From NCBI RefSeq assembly GCF_022012395.1, contig NZ_JAKLTQ010000014.1, positions 62,001-126,000 of the forward strand: 64,000 nt of DNA. Reading direction: 5' to 3'. The position numbers and the translations under genes were made by a program. Shown in pieces: positions 44,389 to 52,003 of the stretch (positions are counted from its first letter, which is position 1; each line of letters begins with the position of its first letter). Origin of the DNA: Arthrobacter hankyongi. Lineage in GTDB: Bacteria; Actinomycetota; Actinomycetes; Actinomycetales; Micrococcaceae. Below the pieces are notes generated by a model, which made no database searches, was not told the origin of the DNA, and was given only the letters and a program-made list of their open reading frames with translations.

Positions 44389-45729
44389 ATGAAAACCATC
44401 CCGCGCGGAACCGGCAGCTCCGTGGAACAGGCCCACCGGACACGGCGCGCCAAGAAGGCAGCCCTCGCCGCGTTCCTGGGCGGCATGCTGGAGTACTACG
44501 ACTTCTTCGTGTACGCCACCGCTGCGTCGCTGGTCTTCTCCACCATCTTTTTCCCGGCAGGCAATCCCACCGCCGCCCTCATTGCCTCGTTCGCCACCTT
44601 CGGTGTCGCCTATGTGGCCAGGCCGTTCGGCGCCGTCGTCTTCGGTCACCTGGGCGACCGGATCGGGCGCAAGAACACCCTCGTGCTGACCTTGGTGCTA
44701 ATGGGTGGGTCGACGTTCCTCATTGGCCTGCTGCCCGACTTCCAGACTGTCGGTTACCTCGCCCCCGTCCTGCTGGTCGCGCTGCGCCTGATGCAGGGGC
44801 TGTCCGCCGGGGCGGAGACTGCCGGGGCGTCGGCCCTGACCATGGAGGAGTCCCCGGTGGGCCGCCGGGGCTTCTTCCCCTCGTTCGCGATGAGCGGCAT
44901 TTCCGCCGGCATCGTGCTGGCCTCCCTGGTCTTCCTGCCGGTAGCCGCGATGGACGACGCCGACCGCCTGGCCTGGGGCTGGCGCATTCCATTCTGGTCA
45001 TCGCTGGCGGTACTGCTCGTGGCCTACCTTGTCCGCCGGACGCTCGAGGAGCCCGAGGTCTTCGAGGAGAAGGCCCAGCACCGCGACCTGGTGAAACTGC
45101 CGTTCGCCCAGATGTTCCGCACCCATCCAGCCCAGTTCTGCCAGGTGGCGCTGATGTCCTTTGAGACCGTCACCAACACGTTCATGCAGGCGTTCGGCCT
45201 GGCCTTCGCCGTCTCCGTCGGCATCCCGGCCCAGACCATGCTGCTGGTGAGCGTACTGGGCAACGTGATCGCCATCGGCTCCCAGCCGCTCATGGCGCTG
45301 TTCTCGGACAAGTTTGGCCGGCGCCGGATCTTCATCCTGGGCGTGCTGGGCTCCGGAATGCTGATCTTCGTATACTTCTGGGCGATCTCCACCCAGCAGA
45401 TCGCCCTGATCTTCGTGGTCAGCACCATGATCACCGCCGGCACCTACTCGATGTCCAATGCCATCTACCCGGCCTGGTTCGCGGAATTGTTCAACGTGCG
45501 CGTGCGCTACTCCGGCATGGCCATCGGTCTGCAGGTCGGCATCCTCTGCGCCGGCTTTACCCCGTTGCTGGGCACCGCCTTGGTCGGTGCCGACCATGCC
45601 AACTGGGGCCCTGCCGCCTGGATCGTCGCCGGGTCATCCGTGATCGCTGTCATCGGCGCACTGTGGGCAAGGGAGACCTACCGGACGCCGATCCACGAAC
45701 TCGGCAACCCCATCCACGGCACGAAATAA
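44389..45729 (+). CDS. MFS transporter of the metabolite:H+ symporter (MHS) family
   Basis: A 446-residue transporter with about 12 helices. MHS hallmarks are seen: FLGGMLEYYDFFVYATAASLVF in helix 1, the GHLGDRIGRKNTL loop between helices 2 and 3, RLMQGLSAGAETAGA, and the EEPEVFEE loop. Known members (ProP, ShiA, KgtP, CitA) move proline/betaine, shikimate, oxoglutarate or citrate; the substrate here cannot be told. ATG at 44389 has GAAGGA 8 bases upstream. It is a single gene with its own operator-like dyads and is bracketed by related palindromes. Confidence 0.88.
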   Translation: MKTIPRGTGSSVEQAHRTRRAKKAALAAFLGGMLEYYDFFVYATAASLVFSTIFFPAGNPTAALIASFATFGVAYVARPFGAVVFGHLGDRIGRKNTLVLTLVLMGGSTFLIGLLPDFQTVGYLAPVLLVALRLMQGLSAGAETAGASALTMEESPVGRRGFFPSFAMSGISAGIVLASLVFLPVAAMDDADRLAWGWRIPFWSSLAVLLVAYLVRRTLEEPEVFEEKAQHRDLVKLPFAQMFRTHPAQFCQVALMSFETVTNTFMQAFGLAFAVSVGIPAQTMLLVSVLGNVIAIGSQPLMALFSDKFGRRRIFILGVLGSGMLIFVYFWAISTQQIALIFVVSTMITAGTYSMSNAIYPAWFAELFNVRVRYSGMAIGLQVGILCAGFTPLLGTALVGADHANWGPAAWIVAGSSVIAVIGALWARETYRTPIHELGNPIHGTK

Positions 45730-45754
45730 CCCGTCACACCCTCCCCTTCCCCCG

Positions 45755-45812
45755 ACTTGGGCGGGATAGATGCTGTTATCGGGCTCCAAAACAGCAACTA
45801 TCCCGCCCAAGT
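45755..45812. repeat. palindrome (copy B) related to 44131-44192
   Basis: Left arm 45755-45777 and right arm 45790-45812 (starting AACAGCAACTATCCCGCCC) pair over 23 bp with one mismatch; the loop is 12 bases. The arms share the core ACTTGGGCGGGATAG and TGCTGTT with copy A. As in copy A, a C/T-rich tract precedes it and a G-rich stretch follows. Confidence 0.88.
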
Positions 45813-45890
45813 TGCGAAGGGGGAGTTTGGTGCGGACCGGCGGCTCCGACGCGTTGCCGAGGCCCGCCGGCGGCATGAGACAATACTGGG

Positions 45891-47444
45891 GTGGTACGCG
45901 GCGACGGAAAACTCTCCCATGATCTTCTCCCCGGCGAAAAAGGACCCCAGGACGCCTGCGGCGTGTTCGGTGTCTGGGCCCCCGGCGAGGAAGTAGCAAA
46001 ACTGACCTATTACGGACTCTATGCCCTGCAGCACCGCGGGCAGGAGTCCGCCGGCATCGCCACCAGCGATGGCAAGCGGATCAATGTCTACAAGGACATG
46101 GGCCTGGTCTCCCAGGTCTTCGACGAAACGACGCTGAACACCCTCACCGGGCACATCGCCGTCGGGCATTGCCGGTACTCGACCACCGGCGGCTCCACCT
46201 GGGCCAATGCCCAGCCCACGCTCGGCGCCACCGCCAGCGGCACTGTGGCACTGGCCCACAACGGCAACCTGACCAATTCGGCGGAGCTGTACGAAAAGGT
46301 CCTGGAGATCTTCGGCAAGCCCGACCGTGGCGAACTGGCCCAGGGCAACACCACGGACACCGCCCTGGTGACGGCACTGCTGGCGGGCGAGCCCGGGCAG
46401 ACGCTGGAAGAGCGGGCCATGGAGCTGCTGCCGAAGCTGCGCGGTGCCTTCTGCTTCACGTTCATGGACGAAGGCACGCTGTACGCGGCGCGCGACGACG
46501 CCGGCGTGCGCCCGCTGGTGCTGGGCCGGCTGGAACGCGGCTGGGTGGTCGCCTCGGAGACCGCTGCCCTGGACATCGTGGGCGCTTCCTTTGTCCGCGA
46601 GATCGAGCCGGGCGAGTTCATCGCCATCGACGAGAACGGCCTGCGCTCGCAGCGTTTCGCCGAGAAGCGGCCGGCCGGCTGTGTCTTCGAATACGTCTAC
46701 CTGGCCCGCCCGGACACTGCCATCAACGGCCGCAGCATCCACGCCGCGCGCGTGGAAATGGGACGCCGGCTGGCCCAGGAGCATCCGGTCGAGGCGGACC
46801 TGGTCATTCCCACCCCCGAGTCCGGCACCCCCGCCGCGATCGGCTACGCCGAGGCCTCGGGCATCCCTTACGGCCAGGGCCTGGTCAAGAACGCCTACGT
46901 GGGCCGGACCTTCATCCAGCCCAGCCAGACCATCCGACAGCTGGGCATCCGGCTGAAGCTGAATCCGCTGAGGGATGTGGTCCAGGGCAAGCGGCTCGTG
47001 GTGATCGACGACTCGATCGTCCGCGGCAACACCCAGCGCGCGCTCGTGCGGATGCTGCGGGAGGCCGGGGCGGCCGAGGTCCATGTGCGTATCTCCTCGC
47101 CGCCGATCAAGTGGCCGTGCTTCTACGGCATCGACTTCGCCACCCGCGCCGAACTGATCGCCAACGGTATCGGCGTCGACGATGTGCGTGCCTCGCTCGG
47201 GGCGGACTCGCTGGGCTACATCTCCGAGGACGGGATGATTGAAGCCACCGAGCAGCCGCGCGAGCGCCTGTGCACCGCGTGCTTCACCGGGAACTACCCG
47301 ATCGAACTGCCGGAAGCTGACCGGCTGGGTAAGAACCTACTGGAACGCCCGGCCGGCACCCCCGAACACGGCTCCTGCGATCCCGGACCGGACGCGGACC
47401 TGGAGAACGTGCTGACCGACGACGACAAGAAAGAACGAGTATGA
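45891..47444 (+). CDS. purF: amidophosphoribosyltransferase
   Basis: First committed step of purine synthesis (517 residues). The N-terminal propeptide ends at DA before catalytic C23 (ACGVFGVWAPGEE), so processing is expected as in Bacillus PurF. The glutaminase domain has VGHCRYSTTGGSTWANAQP and LAHNGNLTN; the PRPP loop is LVVIDDSIVRGNT. Conserved cysteines for an iron-sulfur cluster appear as PIKWPCFYGID and RLCTACFTGNYP. The start is GTG at 45891, giving the family N-terminus MxRGDGKLSHDLLPGE. It overlaps purM in an ATGA junction. Confidence 0.96.
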   Translation: MVRGDGKLSHDLLPGEKGPQDACGVFGVWAPGEEVAKLTYYGLYALQHRGQESAGIATSDGKRINVYKDMGLVSQVFDETTLNTLTGHIAVGHCRYSTTGGSTWANAQPTLGATASGTVALAHNGNLTNSAELYEKVLEIFGKPDRGELAQGNTTDTALVTALLAGEPGQTLEERAMELLPKLRGAFCFTFMDEGTLYAARDDAGVRPLVLGRLERGWVVASETAALDIVGASFVREIEPGEFIAIDENGLRSQRFAEKRPAGCVFEYVYLARPDTAINGRSIHAARVEMGRRLAQEHPVEADLVIPTPESGTPAAIGYAEASGIPYGQGLVKNAYVGRTFIQPSQTIRQLGIRLKLNPLRDVVQGKRLVVIDDSIVRGNTQRALVRMLREAGAAEVHVRISSPPIKWPCFYGIDFATRAELIANGIGVDDVRASLGADSLGYISEDGMIEATEQPRERLCTACFTGNYPIELPEADRLGKNLLERPAGTPEHGSCDPGPDADLENVLTDDDKKERV

Positions 47445-48574
47445 CCTCCCGCCCGCAGGACGCCAGCCCGATCACCTACGCCAGCGCCGGCGTCGACGTC
47501 GAAGCCGGCGACCGTGCCGTCGAACTGATGAAGGATGCGGTCAAGGCGACGCACAACGCGAACGTACTGGGCGGCGTCGGCGGTTTCGCCGGGCTCTACG
47601 ACGTTTCCGCGCTGCTGTCCTACCGCAAGCCGCTGCTGGCGACGTCCACCGACGGGGTGGGCACCAAGGTGGCCATCGCCCAGGCCATGGACGTCCATGA
47701 CACCATCGGTTTCGACCTGGTCGGCATGGTGGTGGACGACATCGTCGTGGTCGGCGCCGAGCCGCTGTTCATGACCGACTACATCGCCTGCGGCAAGGTG
47801 GTCCCGGAACGGATCGCCGACATTGTGCGCGGCATCGCGGCCGCCTGCGAGGTGGCCGGCACCGCGCTGGTCGGCGGCGAGACCGCCGAGCACCCGGGCC
47901 TGCTGGGCGAGCACGAGTACGACGTCGCCGGCGCGGCCACCGGCGTAGTGGAGGCGGACTCGCTGCTGGGCCCGGACCGGGTCAGGGACGGCGACGTCGT
48001 GATTGGCATGGCGTCCTCGGGCATCCACTCCAACGGCTATTCACTGGTCCGGCGGGTCATCAACCACGCCGGCTGGGCGTTGGACCGGCAGGTTTCCGAA
48101 CTCGGGCGTACCCTGGGCGAGGAACTGCTCGAGCCCACCCGCGTCTACGCCGCGGACTGCCTGGATTTGGCCCGCTTACTGCCCGTGTCCGGCGGCGCCG
48201 GCGTGCACGGCTTCAGCCATGTCACTGGCGGCGGACTGGCCGCCAACCTGGCCCGGGTGCTGCCCAAGGGTCTGATGGCCACGGTGGACCGCTCCACCTG
48301 GGAGCTACCGCCGGTCTTCAAGCTGATCGCCGAGCTGGGCAGCGTCCCGCAGCCGGACCTGGAGCGCACGCTGAACCTGGGCGTGGGCATGGTCGCCATC
48401 GTCGACGCCGGCTCGGCCGACGCTGCCCTGGCGCGCCTGAACGACCGCGGCCTGCCGTCTTGGATCATGGGCCGCGTGGGCGCCGTGGATGCCGCCCTGA
48501 GCGGTCCGGACTTCGTCCAAGGTGCCAAGGGCGTCGACGGCGGCGCGGTGCACCTGGTCAACAGCTACGCCTGA
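47441..48574 (+). CDS. purM: phosphoribosylformylglycinamidine cyclo-ligase
   Basis: AIR synthetase, the fifth step of IMP synthesis (377 residues). It begins SPITYASAGVDVEAGDRAVELMK and shows the signature STDGVGTKVAIAQAM, VDDIVVVGAEPLFMTDYIA, GGETAEHPGLL and VTGGGLAANLARVLP. Its ATG overlaps the purF stop by 4 bases. A 23-bp hairpin lies just beyond the stop. Confidence 0.96.
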   Translation: MTSRPQDASPITYASAGVDVEAGDRAVELMKDAVKATHNANVLGGVGGFAGLYDVSALLSYRKPLLATSTDGVGTKVAIAQAMDVHDTIGFDLVGMVVDDIVVVGAEPLFMTDYIACGKVVPERIADIVRGIAAACEVAGTALVGGETAEHPGLLGEHEYDVAGAATGVVEADSLLGPDRVRDGDVVIGMASSGIHSNGYSLVRRVINHAGWALDRQVSELGRTLGEELLEPTRVYAADCLDLARLLPVSGGAGVHGFSHVTGGGLAANLARVLPKGLMATVDRSTWELPPVFKLIAELGSVPQPDLERTLNLGVGMVAIVDAGSADAALARLNDRGLPSWIMGRVGAVDAALSGPDFVQGAKGVDGGAVHLVNSYA

Positions 48575-48591
48575 CCCCCGCCTTCCCTGAT

Positions 48592-48647
48592 CGACTGGAC
48601 CGATATCGACCTTTTCAACGCCGGAAAGGTCGTTATCGGTCCAGTCG
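48592..48647. repeat. intergenic palindrome after purM
   Basis: Left arm 48592-48614 (CGACTGGACCGATA then TCGACCTTT) and right arm 48625-48647 pair over 23 bp with one mismatch around a 10-base loop, then TTTGTGG. The sequence differs from the palindromes at 44.1 and 45.8 kb, but arm length and single central mismatch are alike. It may terminate purFM. Confidence 0.85.
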
Positions 48648-48678
48648 TTTGTGGTGAGGGGCGTGGCACACTGGTGCC

Positions 48679-49152
48679 ATGGGTGCCTACGTCGCCGTAG
48701 TCTTCGTGCAGCCGGTGGAGGCCGGCTTCACCTTCCCGCGCACCGCCTGGCCGCTGCACATCACCCTGGCCCGGTTCGATACGAAGGAAAGTGCCGGAAC
48801 CGTCGGCAGCAGGATCGGCGGCCCGCTCGCCGACCATCTGGGATTCGCGGTGAAGATCGGCGAGGACGCAGGATTCGGCCGCGGCGGCACGGTCCGGGTC
48901 TCGCTGGTCCAGCCTGATGCCCGGCTGCAGGCGCTTCATGACGGGCTGCTCGATACCCTCGGCCCGGAAGTCCACGTGCTCAGCCCGCAGCACAACCGCA
49001 CCCGTTTCCGCCCGCATGTCACACACATGGATACCCGGCTGCATCCAGGCGACACCGTCCACGTGCGGCAGGCGGCACTGGTGGACATGAGGCCGGGCGG
49101 GGACAGCAGGATCCGCACGGTGCTGGCCGTCTGGACAGCCGTGCGCCCGTAG
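48679..49152 (+). CDS. 2'-5' RNA ligase family protein (2H phosphoesterase)
   Basis: A 157-residue 2H-fold protein. The two catalytic His-x-Thr motifs are LHITLARF near residue 33 and PHVTHMD near residue 114. Members split 2'-5' or cyclic phosphodiesters; the substrate is unknown. CACACT lies 6 bases before ATG 48679 within the dyad TGGCAC-ACTG-GTGCCA, without ribosome site. It converges on the SRPBCC-MDMPI gene across a GCCGGCCGCGGCCGGC palindrome (49152-49167). Confidence 0.8.
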   Translation: MGAYVAVVFVQPVEAGFTFPRTAWPLHITLARFDTKESAGTVGSRIGGPLADHLGFAVKIGEDAGFGRGGTVRVSLVQPDARLQALHDGLLDTLGPEVHVLSPQHNRTRFRPHVTHMDTRLHPGDTVHVRQAALVDMRPGGDSRIRTVLAVWTAVRP

Positions 49153-49176
49153 CCGGCCGCGGCCGGCATGCTGCGC

Positions 49177-50136
49177 CTACCCGTGCGGCTGCCGCCCGGT
49201 ATGGGCCACCAGGCGATCCAGCGCCGGCGCATCCGGCGGCACCGGGACGGCGTCATCGAAGCCTGCCATCGCCCGCAGTTGCGGCGTCAGCTCGCCGAGT
49301 TCCAGGACCCGTTCGGCCAGCTCCGGCGGGGCGTCCAGCGGCCGGCCGGTGGCCTGGGCGAAGTCCCAGGCGTGGACCAGCAGTTCATTGTTGATCATGC
49401 CGGCGAGGAATCTCTCCTGTTCCGGCGCAAGCGTGCCCTCCCGCAGCCGCCGGGTGAACGCTTCGAGCACCGGCTGGGCCAGGCGCGCCATCCGGTCTTC
49501 GGCCGGGCCCGCGGTCCCGGCGCCGGTGGTGATGCCCAGTTCGCCGCCGGCAGCCTGCAGCGACCCGGCCAGGTGGTCCAGCAGTGCCGCCACGTCGAAC
49601 TCCCGGCACGGTGTCCGCCGCGCCAGAGCCTCCTGGGGCAGGTCGCGCAGCACCCGCAGCAGCACCGCCAGCGAGGCGTCCGCCAGCGCCGCGGCATCCG
49701 CTTCCTGCAGCAGCCCGCCCCAGTCGTCCGGCCCGGGATCCTTGCCCGAGGCCACCGCGAGCAGCCGCTGCAGGTACCAGTCCCAGCCCTCGGCGTGCCC
49801 GGCGGCTTGTTCCGCGTCCAGTCCGGCATGCACCAGGGTCAGCCGTGTGCCGCCCTCGACGGGCTCGAGCGTGATCGTCACCGTGGCCGACTCTTCGGGC
49901 ACCTCGTCCCGGCCTTCCCAGCTCTGGGTCCAGGAAATCCGGTGCCCGGGCTCGAGCTCAAGCAGCCGGCCTACCGCGTGATAGCCCGGTGCCACGGTCA
50001 TCCGCGACTCTCCCCCGACCTCGACGGCGATCCGTCCGGCAATGATGTTCCACCGCCGCAGCCGCTCCGGCTCGGTAATCAGGGCGAAGGTCTGCTCGGG
50101 GTCCAGCGGCACGATCACTGTTTTTTCCACGTTCAT
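49177..50136 (-). CDS. SRPBCC (AHSA1)-MDMPI fusion protein
   Basis: A 319-residue two-domain protein. Residues 1-135 are an AHSA1/SRPBCC ligand-binding fold (VEKTVIVPLDPEQTFALITEPERLRRW ... ISWTQSWEGRDEVP). Residues ~140-319 match the TIGR03086/DinB-like maleylpyruvate isomerase (mycothiol-dependent) family: LPQEALARRTPCREFDVAALLDHLAGSLQ and INNELLVHAWDFAQATGRPLD, where His, Asp and Glu side chains bind metal. Its ATG overlaps the ArsR stop (ATGA at 50133-50136). Such SRPBCC-ArsR pairs are common; the MDMPI fusion suggests mycothiol- or metal-linked detoxification, an inference. Confidence 0.85.
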   Translation of the reverse strand: MNVEKTVIVPLDPEQTFALITEPERLRRWNIIAGRIAVEVGGESRMTVAPGYHAVGRLLELEPGHRISWTQSWEGRDEVPEESATVTITLEPVEGGTRLTLVHAGLDAEQAAGHAEGWDWYLQRLLAVASGKDPGPDDWGGLLQEADAAALADASLAVLLRVLRDLPQEALARRTPCREFDVAALLDHLAGSLQAAGGELGITTGAGTAGPAEDRMARLAQPVLEAFTRRLREGTLAPEQERFLAGMINNELLVHAWDFAQATGRPLDAPPELAERVLELGELTPQLRAMAGFDDAVPVPPDAPALDRLVAHTGRQPHG

Positions 50137-50528
50137 GGCAGTTCTTCTTCCGTCCCGGCATCCGCGCCGCCGGCGTTCCCGGCGCCGCGGATGGTTTGAT
50201 GCCCGGCTGTTTGGTGTGCCGAGGTTCGCGCATCGGCGACCAGCAAATCCAGTTCGCTGGTCCAGAAGGTGTCGATGATCCTGCGAAGTTCGGCAATTCC
50301 GGCCGGTTCCACTTGGTAATAGCGGAACCGGCCCTCGCGGCGGGCGGAGACCAGCCCTGCTGCCTGGAGGACGGCAAGATGCTGCGAGACCGCCGGTCTG
50401 CTGACCTCGAATCCGGCGGCCAGCTGTTGTACCGTCTGCTCCCCTGCGGCCAGCAGCTGCAGGAGCTTCCTCCTGTTCGGCTCTGCGGCGGCCTCCATCG
50501 GGTCCATCACCGTCAATATGTTAGTCAT
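50133..50528 (-). CDS. ArsR-family transcriptional regulator
   Basis: A 131-residue winged-helix repressor: AAAEPNRRKLLQLLAAGEQTV, the recognition helix EVSRPAVSQHLAVLQAAGLV and the wing RREGRFRYYQVEPAGIAEL. No ArsR/SmtB metal cysteines are seen. It is the SdpR/AHSA1-associated branch, co-transcribed with the SRPBCC-MDMPI fusion. ATG at 50528 is used; a GTG codon directly before it would add one residue. The start lies inside a dyad with the ATATG-N14-CATAT layout. Confidence 0.87.
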   Translation of the reverse strand: MTNILTVMDPMEAAAEPNRRKLLQLLAAGEQTVQQLAAGFEVSRPAVSQHLAVLQAAGLVSARREGRFRYYQVEPAGIAELRRIIDTFWTSELDLLVADARTSAHQTAGHQTIRGAGNAGGADAGTEEELP

Positions 50529-50539
50529 CACTTACATAT
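50516..50539. promoter_or_regulatory. ArsR operator dyad ATATG-N14-CATAT
   Basis: ATATGTTAG (50516-50524) and CTTACATAT (50531-50539) match as an inverted repeat in 8 of 9 positions, around a 6-base centre, over the ArsR start codon. Outer ends and total length (24 bp) equal those of the dyad at 664-687. Confidence 0.65.
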
Positions 50540-50659
50540 CAGGCAAGGGCAGGCAGCGGACCCCGTTAAACGCCGCCGGCGGCGCGTCCTGGTGGGCGCG
50601 CCGCGGGCGGTAGGGGCTCAGATGATGACGGTGGCTGAGGCGGGCCCCAGCACAGTCGG

Positions 50660-50890
50660 CTAACCGATCCGGCGGGTGTCCTCGTCGTCGTCATCGTGAT
50701 ATTGATCCGCGTACTTGTCCTCGTATTCCGAGTAGTCCGCCTCGTACGGATCCTCGGAATACTGGCTCGAAGCATGGCTCTTCGCAGCGCCGAGTTCGCG
50801 CTGGAGTGCGGAATAGTCGGTAGCCGGGCTGAAATACTTCATGTCCCGGGCCTGCCTAGTCGCTTTTGCCTTCTGACGGCCGCGCCCCAT
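50660..50890 (-). CDS. DUF3073 protein
   Basis: A 76-residue protein restricted to actinobacteria. It begins MGRGRQKAKATRQARDMKYFSP, the family signature, and has an acidic, Tyr/Asp-rich C-terminus (DPYEADYSEYEDKYADQ, DDDDED). Its function is unknown. ATG at 50890 has AAGGGGG 8 bases upstream. A GTACC-TATAG-GGTAC dyad at 50974-50988 marks the likely promoter region. Confidence 0.9.
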   Translation of the reverse strand: MGRGRQKAKATRQARDMKYFSPATDYSALQRELGAAKSHASSQYSEDPYEADYSEYEDKYADQYHDDDDEDTRRIG

Positions 50891-51183
50891 GGCGTGACCC
50901 CCTTTTGTACGTCGATCCGGAGGTGGTCGCACGCGTGAACGCACGAGGCCCCGGAATATTGATCAGTTCTGTCGTACCTATAGGGTACATGGTTTCCAAC
51001 CAACACGCGCCGCACTGTGTTCCCCGCCGCACCCCGCCGCCGGACTTTGGCCGGACCGCCGGCACCCGTATGGAAACGACCGGACGCGAAAACCTGCGGC
51101 GGCGGCCGATCGTTGGCTAAAGTCGAGGAGAACTTCGAATCCGGGTGGCACCCGGAGCACCGTGCCAGGAAGGTAGTTGCCCC
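50891..51183. other. divergent region between DUF3073 and septum-formation genes
   Basis: It holds the dyad GTACC-TATAG-GGTAC (50974-50988) and, for the rightward gene, a possible -10 TAAAGT at 51118-51123. No further gene is supported. Confidence 0.4.
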
Positions 51184-51963
51184 ATGAGCGAACAGTCCAG
51201 ACCAGCCGGCGGAGGCAGCGCGCCCGGGGGCGGGTCCGGGGCTGGGCACGGTCCGGAAGCACCGGACCAGGACGCCGCGCCGGGCACGGACCGGCTGCCG
51301 GCCGCGGCGCCGGGCGGGCCCACGCCGCCGTCGCAGTGGACCCCACCGCCTCCGCCGGCCGACGGCGGCCCGGCCGAACCGGACTGGTACACCCGGCCGG
51401 CGCCGGCCACCAGCAAACTGGCCGCACAGCGGGCCAGGCCTGCCGGACCTGCCGGCTGGAAGCGGTGGCTGGCCATCGGCATCCCCGTGCTGGCTGCCCT
51501 GGCCGTTACTGCCGGCATCTTCCTCAGCCTGCGCCAGGACCCGTCCGCGGCCCGGTCCGCGGATGCCTCGGCGTCGGAGAGCGCCGGCACCGGGCCGGGT
51601 GGGGTCATTGCCAAAGACGTCTCGCCGCTCGATTTCAAGGCCGGGGACTGCTTTACCGACTTCCAGGCCGTGACCCTCAACGCCACGGTGGTCACCTGCA
51701 GCACCCCGCACGCCGCCCAAAACATCGGAACCTTCTCCTACCAGCCCTCGGATCCCTTCCCGGGCAAGGATGCCCTGAACGCGAAGGCGGAGCAGGTGTG
51801 CACCGCGATCAAGCTGAACAAGCAGGCCGGCAAGTACCCCTCGCTGCGCACTTCCTACGGGATGCCTTCGGAGGGCACCTGGCAGGAAGGCGACCGTCGG
51901 ATCGACTGCTTTGTCATCGTCGACGGCGGCAACAAGCTCAAGGAATCGCTGATCGGCGGCTGA
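51184..51963 (+). CDS. septum formation family membrane protein
   Basis: A 259-residue protein. The N-terminal ~95 residues are a Pro/Gly-rich cytoplasmic region, then one membrane helix (WLAIGIPVLAALAVTAGIFLSL) and an outer Septum_form domain: DFKAGDCFTDF, VVTCSTPHAAQNIGTF, EQVCTAIKLN and RRIDCFVIV, with four cysteines likely to pair. Members are linked to Streptomyces septation by name, but activity is unproven. ATG at 51184 follows AGGAAGG about 10 bases upstream. Confidence 0.8.
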   Translation: MSEQSRPAGGGSAPGGGSGAGHGPEAPDQDAAPGTDRLPAAAPGGPTPPSQWTPPPPPADGGPAEPDWYTRPAPATSKLAAQRARPAGPAGWKRWLAIGIPVLAALAVTAGIFLSLRQDPSAARSADASASESAGTGPGGVIAKDVSPLDFKAGDCFTDFQAVTLNATVVTCSTPHAAQNIGTFSYQPSDPFPGKDALNAKAEQVCTAIKLNKQAGKYPSLRTSYGMPSEGTWQEGDRRIDCFVIVDGGNKLKESLIGG

Positions 51964-52003
51964 GGCCCCGCAGGCCCCGCCGGCGGCCAGCCGGCACGTG
52001 CGG

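Noticed and set aside
45881-45893. Leaderless -10 for purF (AATACT before GTG 45891)
   Set aside because: The hexamer ends only 3 bases before the start codon, too close for a start point at the GTG.
50866-51120. An 84-codon plus-strand frame upstream of the septum-formation gene
   Set aside because: It overlaps the DUF3073 start and promoter, has no family resemblance, and lacks a ribosome site.
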